DNA from: Dama dama
Taxonomy: Eukaryota; Chordata; Mammalia; Artiodactyla; Cervidae
Assembly: GCF_033118175.1 (NCBI RefSeq)
Contig: NC_083696.1
Location: forward strand, 40,471,001-40,535,000
Direction of reading: 5' to 3'
Length of the DNA stretch: 64,000 bases
The position numbers and the translations under genes are program-made. Positions 35,741-45,677 of the stretch are shown piece after piece; within the stretch, counting starts at the first letter, position 1, and every line of letters starts with the position of its first letter. The notes beneath the pieces are model-generated. The model had not been told where the DNA came from, did no database searches, and saw only the letters and a program-made list of their open reading frames with translations.

Positions 35741-37042
35741 TCAGCCAACTTTTTCACTCTCCTCTTTCACTTTCATCCAGAGGCTCTTTAGTTCCTCTTC
35801 ACTTTCTACATTAATGGTGGTGTCATCTGCATATCTGAGGTTATTGATATTTCTCCCGGCAATCTTGATTCCAGCCTGTGCTTCTTTCAGCCAAGCGTTT
35901 CTCATGGTGTACTCTGCATATAAGTTAAATAAGCAGGGTGACAATATACAGCCTTGACATACTCCTTTTCCTATTTGGAACCAGTCTGTTGTTCCACATC
36001 CAGTTCTAACTGTTGCTTCCTGACCTGCATACAGGTTTCTCAGGAGGTAGGTCAGGTGATTTGGTATTCCCATCTCTCTCAGAATTCTCCACAGTTTATT
36101 GTGATCCACACAGTCAAAGGCTTTGGCATAGTCAATAAAGCAGAAACAGATGTTTTTCTGGAACTCCCTTGCTTTTTCGATGATCCAGAGGATGTTGGCA
36201 ATTTGATCTCTGGTTCCCTTGCCTTTTCTAAAACCAGCTTGAACATCTGGAAGTTCACGGTTCATGTATTGCTGAAGCCTGGCTTGGAGAATTTTGAGCA
36301 TTACTTTACTAGCGTGTGAGATGAGTGCAATTGTGCGATAGTTTGAGCATTCTTTGGGATTGCCTTTCTTTGGGATTGGAATGAAAACTGACCTTTTCCA
36401 GTCCTGTGGCCACTGCTGAGTTTTCCAAATTTGCTGGCATATTGAGTGCAGCACTTTCACAGCATCATCTTCCAGGATTTGAAATAGCCCAACTGGAATT
36501 CCGTCACCTCCACTAGCTTTGTTCATAGTGATGCTTTCTAAGGCCCACCTGACTTCACATTCCAGGATGTCTGGCTCTAGGTGAGCAATCACACCATGGT
36601 GATTATCTGGATCATGAAGATCTTTTTTCTCCAGTTCTTCTCTGTATTCTTGCCACCTCTTCTTAATATCTTCTGCTTCTGCTAGGTCCATACCATTTCT
36701 GTCCTTTATCGAACCCATCTTTGCATGAAATGTTCCCTTGGTATCTCTCATTTTCTTGAAGAGATCTCTAGTCTTTTGTATTCTGTTGTTTTCCTCTATT
36801 TCTTTGCATTGATCACTGAGGAAGGCTTTCTTATCTCTCCTTGCTATTCTTTGGAACTCTGCATTCAAATGGGAACATCTTTCCTTTTCTCCTTTGCTTT
36901 TTACTTCTCTTCTTTTCACAGCTATTTGTAAGGTCTCCTCAGACAACCATTTTGCCTTTTTGCATTTCTTTTCCATGGGGATGGTCTTGATCCCTGTCTC
37001 CTGTACAGTGTCATGAACCTCCATCCATAGTTCATCAGGCAC
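35741..37042 (-). pseudogene. BovB reverse transcriptase, 433-codon frame
   Basis: The catalytic palm motifs are present: motif A in CFIDYAKAFDCVDH, GKGVCQGCILSPCLFNLY, and motif C YADD (bases 35822-35833 on the plus strand). Upstream lies the basic SKGEKERCSHLNAEFQRIAR region. The frame is open over 433 codons but is cut off by frameshifts on both sides, so it is a piece of the original protein. RTE reverse transcriptases copy their own RNA at the nicked target site; here the endonuclease is in a different frame. Confidence 0.93.
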
Positions 37043-37299
37043 TCTATCAGATCTAGTCCCTTCAATCTATTTCTCACTTCCACTGTATAGTCATAAGGGA
37101 TTTGATTTAGGTCATACCTGAATGGTCTAGTGGTTTTCCCTACTTTCTTCAATTTCACTCTGAATTTGGCAATAAGGAGTTCATGGTCTGAGCCACAGTC
37201 AGCTCCTGGTCTTGTTTTTACTGACTGTACAGAGCTTCTCCATCTTTGGCTGCAAAGAATATAAACAATCTGATTTCAGTGTTGACCATCTGGTGATGT

Positions 37300-37932
37300 C
37301 TATGTGTAGACACTTCTCTTGTGTTGTTGGAAGAGGGTGTTTCCTGTGACCAGTGCGTTCTCTTGGCAGAACTCTATTAGCCTTTGCCCTGCTTCATTCC
37401 GTACTCCAAGGCCAAATTTGCCTGTTACTTCAGGTGTTTCTTGACTTCCTACTTTTGCATTCCAGTCCCCTATAATGAAAAGGACATCCTTTTTGGGTGT
37501 TAGTTCTAAAAGGTCTTCTGGGTCTTCATAGAACCGTTCAACTTCAGCTTCTTCAGTGTTACTGGTTGGGGCATAGGCTTGGATTACCGTGATATTGAAT
37601 GGTTTGCCTTGGAAACGAACAGAGATCATTCTGTCATGTTTGAGATTGCATCCAAGTGCTACATTTTGGACTCTTTTGTTGACCATGATGGCTACTCCAT
37701 TTCTTCTAAGGGATTCCTGCCCACAGTAGTAGATATAATGGTCATCTGAGTTAAATTCACCCATTCCTGTCCATTTTAGTTCGCTGATTCCTAGAATGTT
37801 GACATTCACTCTTGCCATCTCCTGTTTGACCACTTCCAATTTGCCTTGATTCATGGACCTCACATTCCAGGTTCCTATGCAATATTGCTCTTTACAGCAT
37901 CGGACCTTGCTTCTGTCACCAGTCACATCCAC
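37300..37932 (-). pseudogene. BovB endonuclease domain, 210-codon frame
   Basis: An AP-endonuclease-like domain with the landmarks CIGTWNVRSMNQGKL, ILGISELKWTGMGEF, IQAYAPTSNTEEAE and FIIGDWNAKVGSQETP. The last part, containing SDHELLIAK with the expected catalytic Asp-His pair, is displaced to another frame around 37160-37195, so the domain is disrupted. Confidence 0.92.
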
Positions 37933-38411
37933 AAATGTGTCTTATTTTTGCTTTGGGTCCATCCCTTCATTCTTTCTGGAGTTATTTCTCCACTGATCTC
38001 CAGTAGCATACTGGGCAGCTACCAACCTGGGGAGTTCCTCTTTCAGTATCCTATCATTTTGCCTTTTCATACTGTTCATGGGGTTCTCACGGCAAGAATA
38101 CTGAAGTGGTTTGCCATTCCCTTCTCCAGTGGACCACATTCTGTCACGAGGAGATACCCCTCGTCCAAGGTAAGGAGCAGCGGCTGCACTTTGCTGGAAC
38201 AGCCATAAAGAGATATCCCACGTCCAAGGTAAGCGAAACCCAAGTAAGATGGTAGGTGTTGCGAGAGGGCATGAAAGGGCAGACACCCTGAAGCCATAAT
38301 CAGAGAAAACTAGCCAATCTGATCACATGGACCACAGTCTTGTCTAACTCAATGAAACTACGCCATGCTGTGTGGGGCCACCCAGGACGGACGGGTCATG
38401 GTGGAGAGGTT

Positions 38412-39460
38412 ATGTTATTAGGGACAATCAAATTTAGAATCTTCATCTTCTTGCTGGACTGAACTTGTATCAGTATGAGATGCTCCTTTTTATTACTAGT
38501 AATGCTTCTTACTTTAGACACTATTGGACAGTGATATTGCCACATCAGTTTTCTGTCCTTGTTTGCCTGGGTATCTTTTACTTTCACCTGTCTGTGGTCT
38601 TCCATCTTTACACGTCCCTCTGTGAATAGTGTATGGTTTTAATTTTAATCAGTTTGACCCTTTTTATCTTTCAATGAGAGTATTTGCTCTGTTTATAATT
38701 TTGATATTTCAGTGTGTAGGTACCATGTTGCTGTTCGTTTTCTGCTCGTCCCACCTATTCTGTGTCCTTGTCTGGTGCCTTCTGTTAGAAGGATGAAGTG
38801 TTTTTCTAGGTCTGTCTGTTTCTAGGTCTGTCCGTTTCTGTCTGTTTCTAGGTCTGTCTCTTTCTAGGTCTGTCTGTTTTTCTGTCAGGTGATCAGGTGT
38901 ACATTCGCAGATACAGTATGTGCTCTACATTCAAGTCTAACTTAGTATTTTTACTGCCTCCCTGACACGACTGTTTCCTCCTTGTCACTGTTATCCTTTA
39001 AAATTTTAGGTATATTTTTGGCATTATCATCATCATAGAGTTAATATTTACCCTCACTGTTACCTCACTGTTGGTCTTTACTTGTTTTTTATACTTCCGT
39101 CAGAGACTACTTTTCTTTCTCCCAAAGAACTGCCTTAATATTTTTTAGTTCGTGTCTGTGGGTGATGAGCTGTCTCATGTCCATTTGCCCTAAAAGTCTT
39201 TATTTTGCTTTCACTTTGGAAGAGTGTTTTTGTTGGGTATAGAATTCCAGGTTGGTGGGTATTTGTTTTTCAGCATTTCACAGGCGCCAGTCCATTATCT
39301 CCTGACTTCCTTGTTCTTGAAATGTCAGCCCTCAGGGTTGCTGTGCCATTAAAAGCCTCGCCTTTTTCCTCTGAGTGCTTGAATATTTTCTTCTTGCCTT
39401 AGGCACCCGCAGAGCTGCTGAAACCAATGTGTGGTTTTCATTTTTGAGTCAATGGTCTGA
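38412..39460 (-). repeat. Old L1 fragment, part 1
   Basis: T-rich DNA with reverse L1 phrases, e.g. 'gggtatagaattccaggttg', 'ctcatgtccatttgccctaa', 'cctgacttccttgttcttga'. It continues at 40225 after a BovB insertion. Confidence 0.6.
38805..38882. repeat. Imperfect tandem 'ttctaggtctgtctg' repeat
   Basis: A unit of about 16-20 bp recurs four to five times with substitutions. Confidence 0.85.
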
Positions 39461-39484
39461 TTCTCCAGCCAACTCTTGCCCCCG

Positions 39485-40213
39485 CCCCTGTCAGTCAGTT
39501 CAGTGACTCCGTGTCTGACCCTTTGCGACCCCATGGACTGCAGCGCACCATGCCTCCCCGTCCATCACCAACTCCTGGATCCTGCCCAAGCTCATGTCCA
39601 TCGAGTCGGTGATGCCATCCAACCGTCTCATCCTCTGTCATCCCCTTCTCCTCTTGCCTTCAGTCTTCCCCAGCATCAGGTTCTTTTCCAAAGAGTCAGT
39701 TCTTCGTATCAGGTGGCCAAAGTATTGGAGCTTCAGCATCTGTCTTTCCAATGAATATTCAGGACTGATTTGCTTTAGGATGGACTGGTTGGATCTCCTT
39801 GCAGTCCACAGGGCTCTCAAGAGTCTTCTCCAACACCACAGTTCAGAAGCATTGATTCTTTGGCGTTCAGCCTTCTTCCCGGGCCAACTCTCCCATCCAT
39901 ACATGACTACTGGAAAAACCATAGCTTTGACTAAATGAACCTTTGTCGGCAAAGTAATGTCTCTGCTTTTTAATGTGCTGTCTAGGTTGGTCATAGCTTT
40001 CCTTCCAAGGAGCTAAAGTCTTTTAATGTCACCATCTGCAGTCATTTTGGAGCCCAAGAAAATACAGTCTGTCACTGTTTCCATTGTTTCCCCATTTATT
40101 TGCCAGGAAGTGATGGAGCCAGATGGCATGACCTTCATTTTTTGAATGTTGAGTTTTATGCAAGCTTTCTCACTCTCCTCTTTCACTTTCATTAAGAGGC
40201 TCTTTAGTTTCAA
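39485..40213 (-). repeat. BovB LINE 3' fragment
   Basis: Reverse copy of the last ~730 bp of BovB: 'tcgagtcggtgatgccatcc', 'ccagcatcaggttcttttcc', 'tctcctctttcactttcatt'. The two minus frames (39638-39994 and 40013-40213) contain KAMVFPVVMYGWESW and KVKEESEKACIKLNIQKMKV and are separated by a break. Same orientation as the copy at 35.05-38.41 kb. Confidence 0.92.
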
Positions 40214-40224
40214 CCCCTGGAGGC

Positions 40225-40710
40225 ATTTCTTATTCCCCTTTCTGTCTTTTCTCTCCCTTGAGGGGCCTCATTTATAGTTTTTAACAACATAGTTTAACAA
40301 GCGGGCTCCTTCCATATATTCTAAACTTTTTTCCCTCTTATATATATATTTTTAACCAATCCATCCTTCAGTTCACTGATCCTCTCTTCAGCTGTGTCCA
40401 ATTTGATGTTAAGACCAGAGACTGAGTTCTTAAATTCGGTCACTGTTATTTTAAAGTTCTAGCATCGGTTTTGATTCTCAGAAATTTTTCCTTTTGTCAG
40501 GTATATTTTTGAACTGGTGAAGTTTGCATCTGATACCTCTAGCATACCTCTCATATGTTGATATACATCTGACACCTCTGGATCTGTTTCAGTTTTTTTT
40601 CTCTTGGTCCTGTTTGTTGTCACACCCTTTTTTGCTTCTTTGGTTGCATGTTGGACATTATGTTTGGAAAACCCTAGAGGTTCTGGTGATGCTGTCTTCT
40701 CCAGAGTTTC
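40225..40710 (-). repeat. Old L1 fragment, part 2
   Basis: Resumes the T-rich L1 sequence: 'ttcagttcactgatcctctc', 'gaccagagactgagttctta', 'ggttgcatgttggacattat'. Confidence 0.6.
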
Positions 40711-41277
40711 TTCTGATGCAGACCTCTAGTGGGGACAGAGCTCTCTGTTCACTCAGGGCCTGAGTGCCTTGAGGCTGGGGGGTCCTTGTAAGCTGAGTCT
40801 CAGAGGCCATCACCCACTTTCCCCCCCTGACCCTAGGGAGGAGCCCTCCAGCGTCTCCGTCTGGAAGTCTGGGGTGCCTCCCAGGGCCCCCCTTCTTGGC
40901 AGGTCCTGAAGCCCACCGTCTGTCTTCTGAACACCACGAGGTGATGGATACTCAGCGCTCAGCCGATTTGGGCAGAGTGTCGGGTACATTTTCTGTGCCT
41001 CCCTTTTCTTGGGGAGCTTGATCTCTAACATCCGGACTGACATGTCAGGCCTGCACTCGAATTTTTGTCTTCCCAGCCCAAGGAACCATCGAGAGCTGTG
41101 TTAGCCAGTCCCCTCTGCTTGACTTTTTCCCTGCCTTTTCTTCGCAGAGTCAGCTTTATTCAGATGCCCCGAGGGAAGGAGCAGCCCTCTCAGACTCCAG
41201 CTCCCTCACTGAGCTTCCCTTTAGTTTGATATCTTGGATTGTGACTGCCTAAGGACTCTTTACTGCCAAATTCAGAC
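40711..41277. other. No gene recognised
   Basis: Mixed-composition DNA between the old L1 and the forward BovB fragment. Short frames only. Confidence 0.4.
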
Positions 41278-42121
41278 TTAAATTGAAGAAAGTAGGGAAA
41301 ACCACTAGACCATTCAGGTATGACCTAAATCAAATCCCTTATGACTATACAGTGGAAGTGAGAAACAGATTGAAGGGACTAGATCAGATAGACAGAGTGC
41401 CTGATGAACTATGGATGGAGGTTCATGACACTGTACAGGAGACAGGGATCAAGACCGTCCCCATGAAAAAGAAATGCAAAAAGGCAAAATGATTGTCTGA
41501 GGAGACCTTACAAATAGCTGTGAAAAGAAGGGAAGTGAAAAGCAAAGGAGAAAAGGAAAGATGTTCCCATTTGAATGCAGAGTTCCAAAGAATAGCAAGG
41601 AGAGATAAGAAAGCCTTCCTCAGTGATCAATGCAAAGAAATAGAGGAAAACAACAGAATACAAAAGACTAGAGATCTCTTCAAGAAAATGAGAGATACCA
41701 AGGGAACATTTCATGCAAAGATGGGTTCGATAAAGGACAGAAATGGTATGGACCTAGCAGAAGCAGAAGATATTAAGAAGAGGTGGCAAGAATACACAGA
41801 AGCACTGTACAAAAAAGATCTTCACGACCCAGATGATCACCATGGTGTGATCGCTCACCTAGAGCCAGACATCCTGGAATGTGAAGTCAGGTGGGCCTTA
41901 GAAAGCATCACTATGAACAGAGCTAGTGGAGGTGACGGAATTCCAGTTGGGCTATTTCAAATCCTGGAAGATGATGCTGTGAAAGTGCTGCACTCAATAT
42001 GCCAGCAAATTTGGAAAACTCAGCAGTGGCCACAGGACTGGAAAAGGTCAGTTTTCATTCCAATCCCAAAGAAAGGCAATCCCAAAGAATGCTCAAACTA
42101 CCACATGTTTGCACTCATCTG
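41278..42121 (+). repeat. BovB LINE internal (reverse transcriptase) fragment, opposite orientation
   Basis: Forward copy of the linker and first half of the RT: KKVGKTTRPFRYDLNQIPYD, RVPDELWMEVHDTVQ, KRREVKSKGEKERCSHLNAE, GIPVGLFQILEDDAVKVLHS. One in-frame TGA replaces the Trp of KAKW (about 41490), and the fragment stops abruptly at 42121 before motif A. It is nearly identical to the minus-strand BovB over the shared part, so both are fairly young. Confidence 0.94.
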
Positions 42122-42124
42122 ACA

Positions 42125-42236
42125 CGCTAGTAGATCCATCATGGCTCAGATGGTAAAGTGTTTGTGTACAATACGGATGACCCAGGTTCGATCCCTGGGT
42201 TGGGAAGATCCCCTGGAGAAGTAAATGGCAATGACC
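42125..42236 (+). repeat. Bov-tA SINE, 5' tRNA-derived half
   Basis: 'tccatcatggctcagatggt', 'gacccaggttcgatccctgg', 'aagatcccctggagaagtaa'. It directly abuts the broken end of the BovB fragment. Confidence 0.88.
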
Positions 42237-42735
42237 AAGCTCAGGGTGAGAGTGAGGGGCAGCCAGCGCGGTAGCCAGCATCCTCACCGAGATGGGTTCT
42301 GGGGACACTCTTGAGTTCAGGGGTGCCCTTGAGTTCAGGGGTGCCCTTTCAGTAGCCTCATTGGAGGCTTGTTTCAGGGGTGGAGCGGGCAGAAGCCCCC
42401 TTAGAAGATGTGCTCATTCCTAGCGGTGGTGGTTTCTGAAGCAGTTTATACTGTTCGGTTCGACTGTGACCCAGTACCTTGCAGGGTCATGTTTGACGTT
42501 GGGCCTGAGCGGTGGGCACGGCCTTCCTTCTCCCGCACCCCACACTCACCTGCCATCTTTTCGGCAGCCCCTCCCCCCTCTCTGCACCCTAGATGGTGGG
42601 CCTGAGCCCAGCCCCCCTGTTACCACGGAGCCCCTTGTGACGGAGTGGGTTCCAGGTTCCGGGCTCCTGGGAGACGTGCTGGAGGCAGAGCCTTCGTGCC
42701 ATTTCTTCTTGAGACGCTGGTGCTGGTGGTCATAG
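42237..42735. other. No gene recognised; GC-rich, upstream of the liprin-like gene
   Basis: Contains a small direct duplication 'ttgagttcaggggtgccct' near 42312-42348. If the liprin-like copy is transcribed, its promoter may lie here, but no TATA, CpG cluster or initiator is clear. Confidence 0.4.
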
Positions 42736-42836
42736 TGTGAGAGAGCGGTGTGAGAGAGCGGTGTGTGAGAGAGCGGTGTGTGAGAGAGCAGTGTCTGAGA
42801 GCGGAGTGTGAGAGCGGAGTGTGAGATCGGTGGTGA
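42736..42836. repeat. Short tandem repeat 'gtgtgagagagcg'
   Basis: Seven or so imperfect copies of a 13-17 bp unit directly before the candidate first exon of the liprin-like gene. Confidence 0.9.
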
Positions 42837-42910
42837 TGGCTCAGGCGCTGAGCTAACTGCCTGGGAAACAGCGGTTGCCCCCGAGTGGGGGGCTGCCCCC
42901 ATCCACGAGG

Positions 42911-43027
42911 ATGGGTCGCAGAAGGGCCCGCCTATGGGCGCTTTTCCAATGCTGCAACCCCAAGGCAAAGGCCAAGAAGACGAAGAAGTTGGCCTCGGCC
43001 CAAGTCCTGGAGGCAGAGTGTCCTGAG
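42911..43027 (+). CDS. Candidate first coding exon of the liprin-like gene, unknown origin
   Basis: ATG at 42911 in the context 'cgaggatgg' opens a 39-codon frame ending exactly at a GTGAGA donor (43028) in phase 0, which fits the phase-0 acceptor of the first liprin exon at 44118. The peptide begins MGRRRARLWALFQCCNPKAK and continues AKKTKKLASAQVLEAECPE: very basic, with a Cys-Cys pair near residue 14, and unlike any liprin N-terminus I know. It could be a newly recruited exon or chance. The frame also continues past the donor to 43456, so a single ORF without splicing is possible. Confidence 0.4.
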
Positions 43028-44117
43028 GTGAGAGCAGCCAGGGACTGGGCCCATCGGATTGGCCCTCACCCGATGAAGCGTTGGGGTTGTGTTTCATTCG
43101 TTAGCATGGCCGTGGGCTCTGCCGGCCAGGGCGTTTTGGCCTTCGTGCGCAGGATCGACCCCAGCAGGTTGACTTTGTTAGAGGTTGTGCAGGTGCTGCG
43201 TGGAGGATGGGCGGGGGCCCCACAAGAAGGGATACAATGGCTGGAACACTCTCTGGGGCATCTGGATCGAGCTAGAGTGTCAGTCCTTGAAGCAGAGAGG
43301 CTAAGCCCCTTAATGTCTCCCGTCTTACAAAGCACAGACCAGTGTGTCCAGCATGTTAATAATGGGTACCTACTGCTTACGTGTGTAACATATACCCTCA
43401 TGGCTTCACATGTCTACTACATGCCTCTTACAAGTGTTGGGCAGTGTTCTAGGTGCTGAATACCCAGTATGTAGTGGGGGATATGTAAGCCAGGGTTTTT
43501 TTACTTGTGCAAAGAAAAATGGAAGAATGAAAGTCTCATTGTGGTTCGGTTTGAGCAAGTTCACCACGTGGATGGCCCCGCGTGCACACAAATTGTGATA
43601 AAATACATATAACACGAATTTAACATTTTAGCCAGTTTATTGAATGACTGGGTGATTTCAGTGGAGTCAGGCTAACAGATGGCCTTGGTGTGCCATCAGC
43701 CTCTTTCCCAGAGGAACACTCCAAAACCTGGTGGCCTTGTAGATCTTCCCTTTCTTCTTCACTCTCCCCAGGGGTCCTAGGTCACTTGTCTGCGTGTCGT
43801 TTAAGAATCTGTTACCCATTTTATTGTTTCGTTTATGTTTAGGAAAGTTTCTCAGACTTCCCTGGGTCTGGAGAAGGCAGGCTGGGTTCCGGGTTCTCTT
43901 CTCCGCGTGCCTGCCAGGTCGAGGTGGAGGTTGAAGGCCAGTCCGAGTTGTGCTTGTCTGTGTGGTCTTGGGGTCAGCGGACCCCCTTTTCTCCGGAGGG
44001 GCAGGGAGATCCTTTGTGTGGAGCCTGGAGAGACTTGATAGGGTCAGCCTTCACGGTCTCGCTCTCTTTTTCATTTGTGTTTGCATTTAGTTACCTCCTC
44101 ACTTAACCGTTTTCTAG
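43028..44117. other. Intron-like DNA
   Basis: A piece resembling MIR/L2 ('gttgggcagtgttctaggtg') lies near 43435. No liprin exon 1 or 2 counterpart (MMCEVMPTISEAEG-type start) was found here. Confidence 0.5.
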
Positions 44118-44219
44118 GAGTTGGGAACATACAATGAAGAACTGAAGGTGTGCAGGGAGCGGCTTCTTGCCAGAGGAGAAGAAATTGCTGAGCTGAGAGC
44201 AGAGAGGAACAGCACCAGG
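44118..44219 (+). CDS. PPFIA1: Liprin-alpha-like exon: coiled-coil segment
   Basis: A 102-nt exon of 34 codons, TTTTCTAG acceptor and GTCAGC donor (a weaker donor than usual). Translation ELGTYNEELKVCRERLLARG then EEIAELRAERNSTR corresponds to the liprin-alpha exon EFAALTKELNVCREQLLERE.. EEIAELKAERNNTR, which is also 34 residues. It is part of the long N-terminal coiled coil. Phase 0 on both sides. Confidence 0.88.
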
Positions 44220-44436
44220 GTCAGCAGGCGGCGTCTCCCGTGCTGAATGTGCCCGCGGGCTCACCGCTGGGCTCCGTGTGGCTGCCTTTAAAGTCTGTCT
44301 GGTTTTCAAGTCATTTTTCACCTCTTCCCACTGGGCAGACCGAGGTGGATCAGCTTGGGGTTCTCATAGTTTGCTTCAAACTTATGATGAGAGCTAATGT
44401 GATTTTAGTACATTTGAGGCGGGAGTTCTCTTAACT

Positions 44437-44552
44437 TCCATTTTTGGCCATGCTACAGTTTATGTGGGATCTTAGATCCCCGACCAGGGATTAAAACCCA
44501 TGAGCCCTGCAGAAGTGTGGAGTCTTAACTCCTGGGCCACTGGGGAAGTCCA
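44437..44552 (-). repeat. CHR-type SINE
   Basis: 'ttttggccatgctacagttt', 'gggatcttagatccccgacc', 'gggccactggggaagtcca'. It sits in the intron between two liprin-like exons. Confidence 0.88.
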
Positions 44553-44687
44553 CTCTAACTTTAGACTGAACTGGCGGGATTCCGACGTGCCTTAGCATGG
44601 TTTTGGCTTTAGCGTGAGGCTGAGAGGAGTTCTCGGCCCTGAATTCAAGTGTGAGGTTGAAGGTGCTCCTTTGACCCCTCCCTGCAG

Positions 44688-44852
44688 CTGCTGCTGGAAC
44701 ACCTGGAGCTCCTCGTTTCCCGGTACGTACCATCCCTCCGGATGACGGCGGACAAGCAGCAGGCGCAGTCCCCAGCCGGCATGATCAGCGAGGTGGAGGT
44801 GCTCAGGGCGCTGAAGTTTCTATTTGAGCACCACAAGGCCCTGGACGAGAAG
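44688..44852 (+). CDS. PPFIA1: Liprin-alpha-like exon: LLLEHLE..HHKALDEK coiled-coil segment
   Basis: A 165-nt exon of 55 codons, CTGCAG acceptor, GTACCA donor, phase 0 both sides. It starts LLLEHLELLVSRYVPSLRMT and ends [20 protein letters not shown] EK; liprin-alpha-1 has [20 protein letters not shown] and [20 protein letters not shown] EK. Length matches the parent exon exactly. The next parental exons (VRERLRVALERCSLLEEELG onward) are not found; the following recognisable exon is far downstream in the parent protein. Confidence 0.92.
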
Positions 44853-45012
44853 GTACCAGCCACCCGGCCGGCCTGCATTTGTACACTTGCTGCCTGGTCA
44901 GGTGGATGATGCACGTATTTATGGAACTAGTTGACTTTTGAGCTTCTTGAATTCTTGTAAATACAGTTTTTCTGTAAGAAGTCAGAGTTTTATATGGTTT
45001 AACAGCATTGCC

Positions 45013-45217
45013 TGAGTACACACTCAGCCTTATCCAAGTCTTATACAACCCTGTGGACTGTAGTCCAACACATCCTCTCTTCCTGGGACTTCCCAGGCAA
45101 GAATACTGGAGTGGGTGGCCATCTTCTACTCCAGGGGATCTTCCCGACCCAGGGATCCAACCTGCCCTCTCGAATTGGCAGGCGGATTCTTTACCACTGA
45201 GCCACCTGGGAAGCCCC
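45013..45217 (-). repeat. Bov-tA/BOV-A2 SINE
   Basis: Reverse copy with 'caagaatactggagtgggtg', 'ggggatcttcccgacccagg' and 'tgagccacctgggaagccc', inside the liprin-like intron where many parental exons are missing. Confidence 0.9.
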
Positions 45218-45507
45218 CAGTTAAAAGTATTAGTTGGCATAAATGTCTCAAGATTTATTATCTTCTGGCTATCAATTTGCAATTAAAAACTGGGTAATAG
45301 AATGGTTTTAGGATAACATTTTTTCCCTCTCAAACTGAGAGTTTAAAGCTGTGAATAAGCAGATTGAGATCATTGACGTTGACATCAATGAGAGACAGTC
45401 GGTGTATTCTGTTACAGTGGCCATGTCATCAGGTGAGTATACAGTAAGAAGTGCACTAACGTTTATGCCCAGATCAACACACAGTGACTCGGCCCCTTTT
45501 ATTTCAG

Positions 45508-45677
45508 TTGAGACAGCAGGCCCGCGTGCCAGCCACCGTGGCCCAGGCCTTCGAGAGAGACGAAGGCGTGTCTGATGGCGAGGGCGACGGGGTCACCCTC
45601 CTCAGCTCGGCTGCTCAGCTGCCGCCCAGCGGGCAGATGCTTCAGGAGCAGCTGGACACCATCAATGAAGAGATCCG
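45508..45677 (+). CDS. PPFIA1: Liprin-alpha-like exon: VAQAFE..DGVSDGE linker segment
   Basis: Acceptor ATTTCAG, donor GTGGGT, 170 nt (phase 0 in, phase 2 out). Translation LRQQARVPATVAQAFERDEG then VSDGEGDGVTLLSSAAQLPP, SGQMLQEQLDTINEEI(R), against liprin-alpha ..QQASVLANVAQAFESDEDVS DGEDDR.TL.SSVDLLSPSGQADA.TLAMMLQEQLDAINKEIR. About eight residues between SGQ and MLQEQL are lost in frame. The preceding exon is phase 0, so the jump over the missing coiled-coil exons keeps the reading frame. Confidence 0.9.

Larger units (their letters stand above)
35052..38411 (-). mobile_element. Near full-length BovB (RTE) LINE, inactive
   Basis: A non-LTR retrotransposon of about 3.36 kb, with its 3' end at 35052 (rc of the '..ctgaactgaactgaa' type terminus) and 5' end near 38411. 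In order on the minus strand it has an apurinic-type endonuclease (37300-37932) and a reverse transcriptase (35741-37042) followed by a C-terminal part (35063-35713). Frameshifts fall near 37.2-37.3 kb (the SDHELLIAK part is out of frame with the upstream endonuclease), at about 37.05 kb, at 35.74 kb and at about 35.39 kb, so the element cannot move. It splits an older L1 seen at 38.4-39.5 and 40.2-40.7 kb. Confidence 0.95.
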
